DNA from: Brienomyrus brachyistius
Lineage: Eukaryota; Chordata; Actinopteri; Osteoglossiformes; Mormyridae
Reading direction: 5' to 3'
NCBI RefSeq assembly: GCF_023856365.1
Contig: NC_064537.1
Span: 9,774,751-9,838,750, forward strand
Length of the DNA stretch: 64,000 bases
In this document: piece after piece, positions 22,129 to 33,129 of the stretch
Position numbering within the stretch: the stretch's first letter is position 1
Layout: each line of letters starts with the position of its first letter
The notes under the pieces: model-generated
What the model was told of the DNA's origin: nothing
Databases searched by the model: none
Seen by the model: the letters and a program-made list of their open reading frames with translations, nothing else
Position numbers and translations under genes: made by a program

Positions 22129-25100
22129 TCACTTGCTGGGGGGGTTGTAAGGTTCCAGGAGCTGCTTGGAGAAGCTGTTGACCTTGTCGCCCCCCCTCAC
22201 TTCGTGGGGAAGCAGGGGTAACTTGACAATATGGAAGTCCTCGTACAAATCCTCCATCTGTGACGGCAGGAGGGAGGAGATTAATTCAGACCATTACAAA
22301 GATTGGTACCACGTTCTGTCTCCACCACTCACTGTCAGATCAAGTCCTCAGATCGAATCTGAGATCCACCGTAACTTGAGGCGAAGCAGAACTCTGAAGT
22401 TCAAGGGAAGCATCAGTGAAAGCAGCTGAGACATCATGCACAAACTGAAGAAAATGACCAAAGACTAATAGTGACAGATATAGATTCAGACTGATAGATG
22501 GACTCAGACAGAGACTCTGATTCCAAAGGAAATTTAGGCATCCAGTAGCTTGCAAAACACAATGGGAGAGACAACAATACACACAACAATAGAATAAAAC
22601 ACAAGAATAGCAGATGTAGAGGATGAAGAGACTGTTCAACTCAAAGTAACCGCATGCGAAGGTAATAGTGGCTGCTACCATACATTTACATATATATATA
22701 GAATCATAGAATGCATACAAATATATAATTCAAGAATATTATATATATAAAATACACAAACTTTGAAAAGCATGAAAACTATATATATCAAAAATGCAGA
22801 GGGAACCCAGAATCCAATTCGCACTTCCGCCTCTGTGTGGCGCTATAGAGCCGTATGGCCTGGGGGACAGAAGCAGCCCGCCCCGACCTTCTCAGACTCC
22901 TGCTCATGTGCTCCAAGTTGCAACGAGCCGAGCCGTAACTGCTGTCGCTGACACACTCCACACTGCCTTAATCTTGCTATTTTTTCCAATCGCATGCTTG
23001 CATAAGAATGTTGCTTTTTGGAAAGTAGCAAGACATCCTTTTTCACAATTCTCTTACACTCAAGAAGGTACCAAAACAAAATTAAAAACGCACAGGTCCG
23101 AGTTTGTGATCCACACACGAGGCGATACGACCTCAGTAACTGCCGCTTCTGCCGTTTGAGAAACTCCAGCCAGCTTAACTCTTAGTTACTCAGCTAACAG
23201 AGAGGACGGGCTTTCCCAAGGACAGGCCGAAACAGCACAGGCCACGGTTCGTTCTTTTTAAGGATCCTAAAGCATCAGATAGATCTTACATGCTGATTAG
23301 TGCAAGAACAGGTTCACTGTGTTCACGGCCAGAGCTTAAATAAATCACTTCCCGTTAAATTACTGCTTTAATCGGTAGAATGTTCAGCCAAAATGCTAAC
23401 ATGCTTAGCGTGTTCTACCTCCTCTGCCAAATCAATTTTTGTTCTTCGTAACAACCTTAAAAGAAGACGTGCAAACGTTTTGACTTTGTCCCTGAGTCAT
23501 GCTGATCTTTCTCTTGTCGCCCACATTACCTCATAGTCAGCAAGAAATTCAGCCTTCTTTGTAACTGCCTGGGAAATTTCCAGCATATTTAACTGCCTGA
23601 AAGAGTCCTTCCAGTGCACTGGGAAAGGCATTCTAAGCTTATGTTTGCCAGAATACTGATCATAGTTTTGACTCCTTTTGATTGCTGATGTTGATCTGGC
23701 TCATGGAACTCCCCTTTGTCTACATCCATGATGAAGCACGTGTTCACCTCTGCCTCGGCCCTATCAGCACTTGTCCTTTCTCTCTCTATTTCCTCCGACA
23801 TCTGGTAGTCCGCTGGGATCTGCAAGCGTAGCTTGGCCGCCCAGAATGAAACACTACTGATTTTTTCCACCCCTTGTGTAATTCTTGTGAAGCACAGAGT
23901 AGCTAACAGAATTGTACCTCTAACCAGAATCAGGACTAAAGGGAACTGGATTTATTGCAATGATTGTTTCATGATAGGAGTTAAGCTGTGGTTTACATTC
24001 CCCATAAGGGGTAAGCACTGCTCACTCACCACCACCAATCAGGTCTGAACATTGAGCTCTAACCTGATTGACTGGCTCCAATCAGCAGCCAAGGAGAGAT
24101 ATTAACCAAATGATCTCTAGGATCTAAAAAGTTGGTATTAAAAAAGCAGGTCTCCTAGTATCTTCTATGCAACAAAATATCTAAATAGAAGCCACTCGCA
24201 GGCAATGACTCAGTCGCTTAAGGAAACAAGATCCTTCTGCTGGAAACGACTAGAGGAAGTGCAGTGAAAATGGACCCTTACCTGATCCAGGTATTTGGAC
24301 TGGATCTTGTGGCGTGCCTCGCACATCTTGCAGGGCCGGTCGTTATCCGGGACGACCAGCTGGTTGACGATGATGTTGTGCGTGTCGATGTGGCACTTGG
24401 CTAGCTCCTGGATGAGCCGCTCCGTCTCGTACAGCGAGAGGAACTCGGCGATGCACACGCAGACGAAGGTGGTCTGCTCCTGAGGGAAGACGCAGGAGGC
24501 GCGGAGTCGGGAGGCGTCACTGAGAAACACCGGGGGTGGATCCTGGATCCAGAGCCCCTGAGGCGTCACCTTTCAACCCCCCATGCACTGGCAGACGTGG
24601 AGAGATCCCCACAGACTCACCGGGTCCTTGAACTGCTCGCTGACAGAGCGGATCACGGGCAAGGTCTCCTCCAGCTTGGAGGCCAGCTGGTCGGCGTTCA
24701 TGTCTCCCAATCCTAGCATGTTGCACATCTACAAGGGAGGCAAGAGCATGAGGGGTGTGAGGAGAACATGCTGGAAAACCAAAAAAACAAAATGAAACAT
24801 AGGCGTCTCCCTAACGTCACGTCGTACTTGCCTGCGAGATGAAGGGGCTGATCTGACTCTTGATCTGCATCAGCCTCCCCAGCCCTCGCTCCACAATGGT
24901 GGGGAAGTTCAGCAGGCGGAGTGTGTGCCCAGTGGGGGCCGTGTCAAACACCACCACCGAGAAGTTCATCCCCTTGACTAACCTGGAAAGGGGAGGACAC
25001 CAGTGCAGGGTCACATAGCCATAGGCTTAAACGGCACCAGTCAAAGAAGCTGTCATTATTAAACATCATCACAATACCATCTGCTATCTTTCTCGGTGTG

Positions 25101-27443
25101 TGCATGATGTAGAGAACAGACAGATGATAGCCCTGCTTATTGGAAAACTAAAGCCATCCCTTCAAATCTTTTATCATATAATAATTTGGTCACTAAAAGT
25201 GAAAGTGATTGCTGTTGTCGACACACCGCAGCAACAAAATGTGTCCTCTGCATTTAACCCATACGTAACACAGCAGGGGGCAGCTTTTATTTAGCACCTA
25301 GTGATCAGTACATGGGGGCGGTACCTTTCAGGGATTCGAACCAGCAACCTTTCGATCACAAGCACGCATCCCTAACCATTAGGCCACTAATGAATCTACT
25401 GAAGAATCTGAGGCAGCAGAAGGGTGGTCGCAATAGTCACTTGTTTGTTTATCTTTGTTTATGTTTGTTTGTTTGCTTCTGCCGCCTGACCTCATGACCT
25501 CCGCGTAGCTCATGGCCTCGTCGATGCCGGGAAAGGCGCTCATAGCTTCCTGCATCATCTTCTTGCCCATGCTTAGCATGTTGTCCTCTTCAAAAAACTC
25601 GTCCGGGAGCTCAGCCACACCCAAGCTGGGGTCGATCTCCTGCACATGCACACACACATATATAAATACAAATCAAATATGAATGCATTCAATATTAGCA
25701 ACTTTAGGATGAATTTATTTTAAACCTTCGTATAAAGCAACACATCGTTACTGTACATAAGACATTTCACAGTTGTTTTCTTCCCTTAAACAGTAATTAT
25801 AAAAACGCGGTTTTTCGTGGGATACAACTTTAGTGAGGTATTTTAACCAAAGGAGGGCAGCAGGCCGGCTCAGTGGGTCGTCACCCGTTTGCGGTGTGAG
25901 GTCGCCCCACCCGTTTTAGGTGGTGCGCCACACAGGGTGATGAGCCCCCAACACCTGTACCTCGGGAGCTGGATGACAGAACCAAAAAATTTTACGGCAT
26001 ACAAAAGAATGGTGAAAAACTATAGCATTGCCACCAGAAGCGTTTTCAGAGAAAAGGAAATGTTTTAATGGCCAAAAGGGAGGAGAAAACGGCAGCAACG
26101 CAGGTGTGTTGCACCAAGGATGCATATGAAACCTCATTTTGTAATTCAGCACGCTATGTACACTGTTTGGTTCAGTAATATAAACTTAATGTAAGGTGTG
26201 AATTTATTTCTGGATAAATATTATGTAGTGTAACTGGAAAGCGCACTGATTAAAAGTGGAGTTTGATTTATTTAGATGCTTTGTGGATGCCAGATGGCAA
26301 ACCTCTGAGTAAAATAACACATTCAGACCACATATATGTGAAATTTAGCTCTTTTCAATAACATACATTCAGATATTTACTTTGGGCAAGCGAATCAATG
26401 GCATTCAGATACAGCAAGACACCACAATATACGTGCAATATACATTTTTGTGTTATGGATATTTATTGTGTGATGGACATAGCAGACATTACATTAAAGC
26501 AGACTGACCATAGCAAACAGGTTGTCGTATCCTTTGACCTTAGTGGGCACTTTGGAGAACTTCTGATCGAAGGCGTCAGAGATGTTGTGGGCAGGGTCTG
26601 TGGAGATGATGAGGACACTGTCTCGCACCTGGGCTAACTGTACGGCCAAACTGCAGCTGCGCCAGAACAGAGAGATGGAAGAAAGCTTTTAGAATCGCCA
26701 ATATGGGGAGGTAACCCCCACCCCATAACCCAACCGACTGATCCAATGACAGGGCAGATAGAGCCTGGTTTTAAACTCGGAACAGTAATCGATATATAAC
26801 TCCGGACTGACTAAATATTGCAGAGGCAACACTGTCTAACACCTCCATACATGAAAACCACAAAACGCCTCAACTGTCAAAGGAGGAAACGCGGAAGGCA
26901 AGTGAGTTACTGTAAACCGCAAAGAATGGGTTACAACCCGACTTCAATGAGCGATGCATATAAGAATGGCAAGACAGCAAATTTAACTTTATTGGCCATG
27001 TTTTTTATTTCCAAGTTTAAAATATAGCCATTCAACTAGATCTCCTACGTAGAGATTAGGTAGCCAGTCGTCTGTGGAGAAGTGCTAACTTGTTAAAGTT
27101 ATATTTCCGGCAAATCGACTGGATTTTCCTTTTCGTTGTTTTTTCTTAAGCTTTATATCATTTAAAATCGATGTGATAGTAGCGTCGAACAGCACGACAG
27201 CTACTCTGTTCTCGCTAGCTAGTGCATGCTAACATGCACACTGGAAAGCTATTGGAGCATGAACGGAAATTCCACGTTTCATTCCCAGTCCTCATCATAC
27301 CTGCACGTCGTTTTCCCCACGCCGCCCTTGCCCCCTACGAAGATCCATTTCAATGACGTCTGCTCAATGATATTCTTTAAAGTTGGCTCCAGCGGCTCCA
27401 CGTCGGGCGCATCCTCGAACTCGTCTTCCATCGGAGCTGCCAT
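22129..27443 (-). CDS. get3: GET3/ASNA1, tail-anchored protein targeting ATPase
   Basis: GET3 (TRC40) is the cytosolic homodimeric ATPase that carries tail-anchored proteins to the ER receptor. Seven exons splice in phase (high to low): 27443-27301, 26656-26509, 25639-25491, 24982-24832, 24728-24621, 24479-24282, 22257-22129, giving 341 aa, the usual animal length. Visible are the deviant Walker [11 protein letters not shown] (exon 1), switch [13 protein letters not shown], switch [15 protein letters not shown], the A-loop asparagine in NQLVVPDN and the zinc-binding CKMC. The protein ends [10 protein letters not shown]. The ATG at 27441-27443 has a good context (AAGATGG). The intron after 24832 begins GC rather than GT. 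Intron 6 (22258-24281) holds no other gene that I can see. Confidence 0.97.
22258..24281 (-). other. get3 intron 6
   Basis: Two-kilobase intron, A/T-rich with a TATA-type repeat near 22685-22755. I recognise no gene or named transposon here. Confidence 0.6.
25222..25385 (-). mobile_element. tRNA-derived SINE, tRNA-like head at right
   Basis: Read on the minus strand it begins with a tRNA-like head: A-box-like GTGGCCTAATGGTTAGGG (25386-25369) and B-box GGTTCGAATCC (25342-25332). The body includes TGTCCTCTGCATTTAACCCA on +. A related copy is at 38832-39045. It lies in get3 intron 3. It is a SINE, not a tRNA gene: the acceptor stem is not formed. Confidence 0.75.
25640..26508 (-). other. get3 intron 2
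   Basis: A/T-rich intron without a recognised gene. The stretch 25855-25975 is locally GC-rich and may be an old SINE remnant, but I cannot assign it. Confidence 0.5.
26657..27300 (-). other. get3 intron 1
   Basis: About 640 nt with no coding signal and no repeat that I recognise. Confidence 0.6.
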
Positions 27444-29022
27444 CTTAGCACCGGGTCGGCCGTATCCACGCACCACGGCCCAGGGACTCTTGGCAAGCGC
27501 TGCTCCGGCTCCGGCTCGGGCAGCGGGTGCGCAGGCGCGCAGGCGCCTCTGGAGCCGTAATGGCGTCCTATGAGCAGCAGCTGCCTGGTGGCTTTCCCGG
27601 ATTGCTTCGTCATACCTGAATCTGAAATAAAAGACAGCTGCTAGAAATTGTGATTTGCAGTTCATGGGATGGGATAATTGAACAACATACAGATCCAATA
27701 GATAAAATGTACGTTAATATTTAAACCTACATATTTCATCGATGGAAACTGATTTGGACTTTGGATTCTCATCTGCCATCTACCAATAAATAATAGAAAA
27801 GCCCACCAAGAATAGCAGCGGACAAGCGTTTATTGTTAGGCAAGAGCCAGGGTTATATGGGGATACTGGGTGCCGTGTGGGTAGCGTCTTCTGTAACCTG
27901 CCTCTTGACATTTTATCCCACAGTTTAAATTAACTCATTGCAAATGTGCCACAGAGTGCAAGGATGTCTAAGATTTAGAAGAAAATAAAAGCAAACTCGA
28001 CACAATCTAGATAAAATGTAGGTTGTCCTGTGATTGAAAATGAATCATTTTAGACGGAAATTTGCATTGTGCTTCTCGTATTTCGATATTGCCCTGAGTG
28101 TGAAGCTGTATTGCTTAAATGATTATGGAAGACGGGTGGGTGGAATATACCGTAAGCTACTAGAAAATTATGCAGCTTCTCAATCAAGCTCCACTACTTA
28201 TTTAAGAATGACAGTGGTAGTAGATCTCATCAGTTAAAGAGCGGATTTGAATTAATACATACTGCAACAAAATGTACAGCTTAGAAGTAAAATACGTAGT
28301 TATTTTATTTATCGACTTTCAGTATTTCCCTCCCGCAGAAATTTAACAACCGGAACTTGTACCGAAACCCGGAATTCGTCACTACACTTGTTGCTATGAT
28401 AGCGGAGGAAAATCTGTAAGTCCCGCCCATTAAAAGTGAAAGCCTATCAAAACGCAGATAGCTCTACGGACGACCAATAAGAACGCGAAGTTCTTGTGCT
28501 TCTTCGGTTTCTTTTAAGGGCTTGTTTTATACGTAATGAAACGGAATAAAGCAAGATGGTCGGCTCCACGAAGTAGTCCTCAATATACAACGTTTTGGGC
28601 GGTCTAAATCAAGTCAGATTTTCCAATTTCGAGTTTATTATTCTGAAATACCTTAAAGAGCACCCGACTTCTTATTTCTTTGGGCTGTTCGATAATCAGT
28701 CGATGTTATTCAGACAGTCACCGGGCTAGTTAGTGTTGTGTTTGACCTGACGTTGTCTTTCGATTGTTGTTAGGTAGTTTTAAAAACCCGATAGTGACTG
28801 GTTGACCGTTTCCTGTTTCCAGATAAATACCGGGTGTTGATTGTACTTAGTCTTTGTAGGGTTAAAGCAAAAACATAAGCTGATTACTTTTTCCCCACTG
28901 ATTGATTAATATCCCTACAACTTGAAATCGCTTCGGGAGTCTGGCACGACTTTCCGAAAACGATCGAGGTCTTGGTTCTGGTAGGAAAGACTTGGGGATC
29001 ATATTGGGGATCAACGCAGGAC
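27444..29022. promoter_or_regulatory. Divergent get3/trir promoter interval
   Basis: get3 (minus) and trir (plus) start codons face away from each other across about 1.6 kb. The part next to get3 (27444-27560) is GC-rich and contains NRF1-like TGCGCAGGCGCGCAGGCGCC at 27528-27547. The middle is A/T-rich with no gene. Transcription starts cannot be fixed from sequence. Confidence 0.5.
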
Positions 29023-30327
29023 ATGGACGCGGAAGGCAGCCCCGACAGTAACACCAACCGGGGGGAGAGTAGCGACGAATCTAGCGGCTCCGACAGCCCA
29101 ACTCTTCCCGCCAGTCCCGGACAGGGCATCTCAAAGGTACCGGGGGCCAACCTGTACGCCAACGACGGCAGCTTTCTGGAACTGTTCAAGAAGAAAATGG
29201 AAGAGCAGGAGAAGATGAAAAGAGAGACGGAGGAAGGACAGTCCAATAAAAGTTCTGCCAATGAAGGGCAGTCGACGACAGAGAAGAAGACATTTAACGT
29301 GACCAACTTTGTAAGGGATTTGGCAGTAATAACACTAGCAACAATCGATACAGCTTCTGGCATCTACAACGGGGATCATTTTAGTCAGCTTCCTGATCTT
29401 AGTCTAATCAGATCTGAGGCTGACAGTTAACACGTGATCCAAATATGATCCGCTACCAAGCATGGTACTCTCCCAAAAAGATAATTTCGCTTTTAGCAAC
29501 CAAGAGGTGGAGCATAAGGTCACCATGTTATTTAAAAAATCAGAAATTTAAAGCGAAGCCAGGCCCTGCTGTGCTCTGTGACCTCCGCTCAGTATGGAGC
29601 ACAAGGAGCGGTTGGAAGGTCTAAACGTAGACTACCTTTATCTCTGTGTAGTCACCATCATTTCCAGTGCACCCGAAAGCCCTGGTATAATGGTGCAGTC
29701 TTCTGTCCCTTAATCCAGGTGGGCAAGCGGAGAGGCGGTGCCAAGTTGGCCCTCAAGACAGGAGTGGTTGCCAAGAAACAGAAATTAGACACTGAGGTGT
29801 GTCCACTTTTTAAGTATTAGTTCTGTTTGCATGCTTAATTGGTTTTTACTGTACATTTGGTGCCTGTTTAATGGATGTAGTTGTTGAATAGTGTGATTTG
29901 CAGCAATTTGGCATTCTTATGAAAATGAAACTCCAAATGACATAAAGATTGACATTAAGGAGATTGTTTTTGTTTGTTTTGTTTTTGAGTTTGCTTAGTC
30001 AACTGAACTTTCTCAAGGTTACAGTATCGTGACGTGTCCTCTGCGATGCTCAGGTCTTCTCGAGTAATACATCTACAGCGATGGGGCTTGAGGGCTTCAA
30101 GCGAGACTGATGTTGGATTAATATGTGCGGGGCTGTTATTTCGGAGATGACGGGTCACCAGGGTGCTGCACTAGATGCTGAGTTCTAAAGTGGTTTGTGC
30201 TTGCTGTCTCTCTCCCCAGGTTGACACAGGTAAAGGTGATGCATGGACTAAGTACATGGCAGAGGTTAAGAAATACAAAGCCCACCAGTGTGGAGACGAT
30301 GACAAAACCAGGCCTCTGGTGAAATAG
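29023..30327 (+). CDS. trir: TRIR (C19orf43 homologue), telomerase RNA-interacting RNase
   Basis: The human protein is a small nuclear protein reported as an exoribonuclease acting on telomerase RNA; its function in fish is inferred. Three exons: 29023-29310, 29719-29796, 30220-30327 (TAG), 157 aa. Exon 1 has a Ser/Asp-rich start, then the family block NLYANDGSFLELFKKKMEE. Exon 2 codes VGKRRGGAKLALKTGVVAKK, and exon 3 the strongly conserved GDAWTKYMAEVKKYKAHQCG ending TRPLVK. I chose MDAEG at 29023; an in-frame ATG at 28972 would add 17 residues that do not look like the family. Neighbour of get3, as in human 19p13. Confidence 0.93.
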
Positions 30328-30669
30328 ACTTTGGGTCAGACAGACCACCTCCACGCCCTCCTGCCCCTGTAAGGAAAGTCTCTCTCCTCCCTGCAGCCAG
30401 CCCTCTGGACACATTAGTACCATGGTACTATGCTCAGCTGGTGTGCCTTTCTGTATTCCGGCAGCAGCAGAAAAATGTTCTAGACACGTCTATTTTTGTG
30501 CTTGCAATACCTGTGTTAGAGATGGCAAGTGTGAATGCATTCAGAAATGCTCTTCTGATAACTCCTGCCACCACCTTGATAGACTTGTGATATTGGCTTC
30601 ATGGTGTCATGTTCTAGATTAATTGTTTTTGGTTGCCTTATGTATAAGTTCCCGTGGTCTCTATCTTCT

Positions 30670-30675
30670 AATAAA
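30670..30675 (+). terminator. trir poly(A) signal
   Basis: AATAAA about 340 nt after the trir stop codon, followed by a GT/T-rich stretch. Confidence 0.7.
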
Positions 30676-30689
30676 ATGTTGATATGGGG

Positions 30690-32292
30690 ATTGGGTGCAT
30701 TCAGTGTCACTCTAAGGGTCGTACTTGAAGTTTTTCTTTAGGTTTATAATCGGTGGAGTCTAGCATGACTGTCGTACAGCACCACTGCCCATCATGCAGC
30801 GCGATGGTGAATTATTAAATGACGGACTCACGAGTCACTACTCCAGAATTAAGTCTTTCTCGGGATCATATCCAAGGCTGTGAACTCTCCAGGATTTTTT
30901 TTTTTTTTTTGTGGAAGATACTTACTGATCTGAAGTGGCATCATTTTGGACCGTTTGCCTGCAGTGCCGACACCGGTGCCTTGTCTGATAAATCCCTCGG
31001 TACGTCAAGTGAAGCATCTTCTACAGGCGTAACTTTAATCCCAGAAAGGTTGTAATACAGCCTTTGTTAGCACTGATTAGATAAGCCAACGGTTTACATA
31101 ACATCTGCTGTCCATATTCTTTTTCCATAAAGTAAATCTGGAGACCTGTTTTATGATTGGGAAAAATCACACTGTCCAGAGAAGTCTGGTACACAAAAAC
31201 ACACAAGATATGTAAGCAAATTATCCCGGTTCACATGCTGTTCAGTACATGCAAATGAAGGTTTTTCTGAAATGTTTTGCTATGCTGTGGATATTAAAAA
31301 GGCTTCATATTTCTGTCTCTGACTTGTGTTTTTAGTGTTTTTCAATCAGCCCCTTTAAAATGGATTATAAACTGGAGATTTGAAATGCTTGATACCTGTG
31401 ACATAATTCAATTATTTCACTGTCCTTATAATTAGTAAGAGCGTGATCTGTTAAATGAGATTTACCTTTCGTATAATCGCAATCGGCATACAAATCCAGT
31501 CTATAAGAATGTTCTTTGCATAATTCATTTACCTTGAAGTGTTTATATTGACTATAATTTAATAAGACCACTGGCAGTGTCCTACAATGCATGTTTTGCA
31601 AGGACATGGAACACACTACTCCACAGTAATCCGACATCCACTTTTATTGTGGTCTGTAGTTTGTTTCCTAAAAGCAGTTTCTGCCACAAACATTAAAAAA
31701 AAAAAACTAACTTGGTAATTATAACTGACCGCAGCTATACACATCTTTATTCCGTTGATCATATACTTCTTGCTGGGTAAAAACACTCAGCATATCTCGT
31801 TCTGCATCTCTTGAAGAACGACTAAGATTGACACACAGGAGATGATTGTATTTCACACATGTATACAACAATCTTGACCCCAGATGCACAGTTTTCAATT
31901 TTTCCAACCATTCAATGGTTATATTCTGTACTCAAACACTGTCCCTAATGTTCCTGCCCGTTAACTGAACAACAAAATAAAGCTACGAAGGATTTACAAT
32001 TTCAAGCTGAGTGCTAATGTTTAATCAGGTAACATAAATCATATTTGAATCTCATCTCCCCCCCAAACTTGAAAGTGAAAATTCTAACCCCCATTGATAA
32101 GAATGAAAGTGCAATGACACAGGTCAGACCCCCGAAAAAGGCCAAATACAGGAATAATACATCAACACAGACCATTCAGAAGTTGATGAGATGTGTGCCG
32201 GATTGCATGTCGTGACCGTGTTCTTAATAGTTACTAACAAAAACAGCTTGAGAAACAGTCTTAGTGGTAGAGCAGAAGAGCCAAAGGCAATG

Positions 32293-32329
<37 letters not shown>

Positions 32330-33129
32330 ACATTTATATAAAGGCAAAGTTAACTAACAGCAGCTGGGGGAACAACTACAATTCTGCCAACCCCCTCCCC
32401 CCATAAGAAAACTCAAAAGCACGAGAAAGCCATTTCCGATCACCTGCTATCCAATCAGTGAACCAATAATGAAATGCAAAAAAGGCTTTCAAGATGTTTT
32501 TTGTGGGAGGCTCCGGGGGGCATTTTTATGGATCCCCCCCACCCCAAACACCCTACCATATACCTCTCCTTCAGCACAAAAAAATGCATCGTGTTTGCTG
32601 TTCTCTGCAAAATACGCAGTTGCTGGTTGGTAAATGTCACCATTACAGGGAATGTATCTCCCTCTGACCAAACGCGAGAGAATACAGCACTGGATTCCAC
32701 TTAATACACTGTACCTTTGATCTTGGGGCTTTAAGGTTAGGACTGTTTCTTCCTCAAGCAAAGGATTTATCCCACAGAAGTATGTTTTCATCCAATGATT
32801 AGTGGCAATGGATATTTGCTCACATTTACATAAGTATTTTTTAGCCTTTGTTGATGACTTGTAGAGAAAGGTTAAGCCAGGGCTCTGCTCTGTAAGCTGG
32901 GGATACCTTTCATTCTAAAGCAACCCCCTACGCTGATGCCCCATTCCTCCGCCACTAAAAATGACTTCTACCTACTTCTCTGTGTCTCTGTGTGAATACA
33001 CCCACCTGATCCCCACTTCCGCAACCCCCACCATCCCATCCATCTATTGGACAGCTTGACTGGCGTAGCAATATGGCGTCGAGTAACTCAGGGGGGTGGG
33101 TGGTGGCAGGGGGGGTTGGGGGGGCGTGC
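30690..33129. other. trir-rnf11-like convergent spacer and probable rnf11-like 3' UTR
   Basis: No coding exon found. It holds a T-run (30896-30910), A/T-rich sequence, and a (CA)n tract at 32305-32332. Minus-strand AATAAA candidates are at 31641-31646 and near 31746, so the rnf11-like 3' UTR could reach about 1.4 kb, as is common for RNF11. Confidence 0.5.
32305..32332. repeat. (CA)n microsatellite
   Basis: About 14 CA units after a short CT run, in the probable rnf11-like 3' UTR. Confidence 0.95.

Noticed and set aside
25332..25386. tRNA gene
   Set aside because: Only the A- and B-box-like parts fit; it is the head of a SINE, repeated at 38832-39045.
29578..29820. Separate small gene
   Set aside because: It is trir exon 2 (29719-29796) with intronic run-on.
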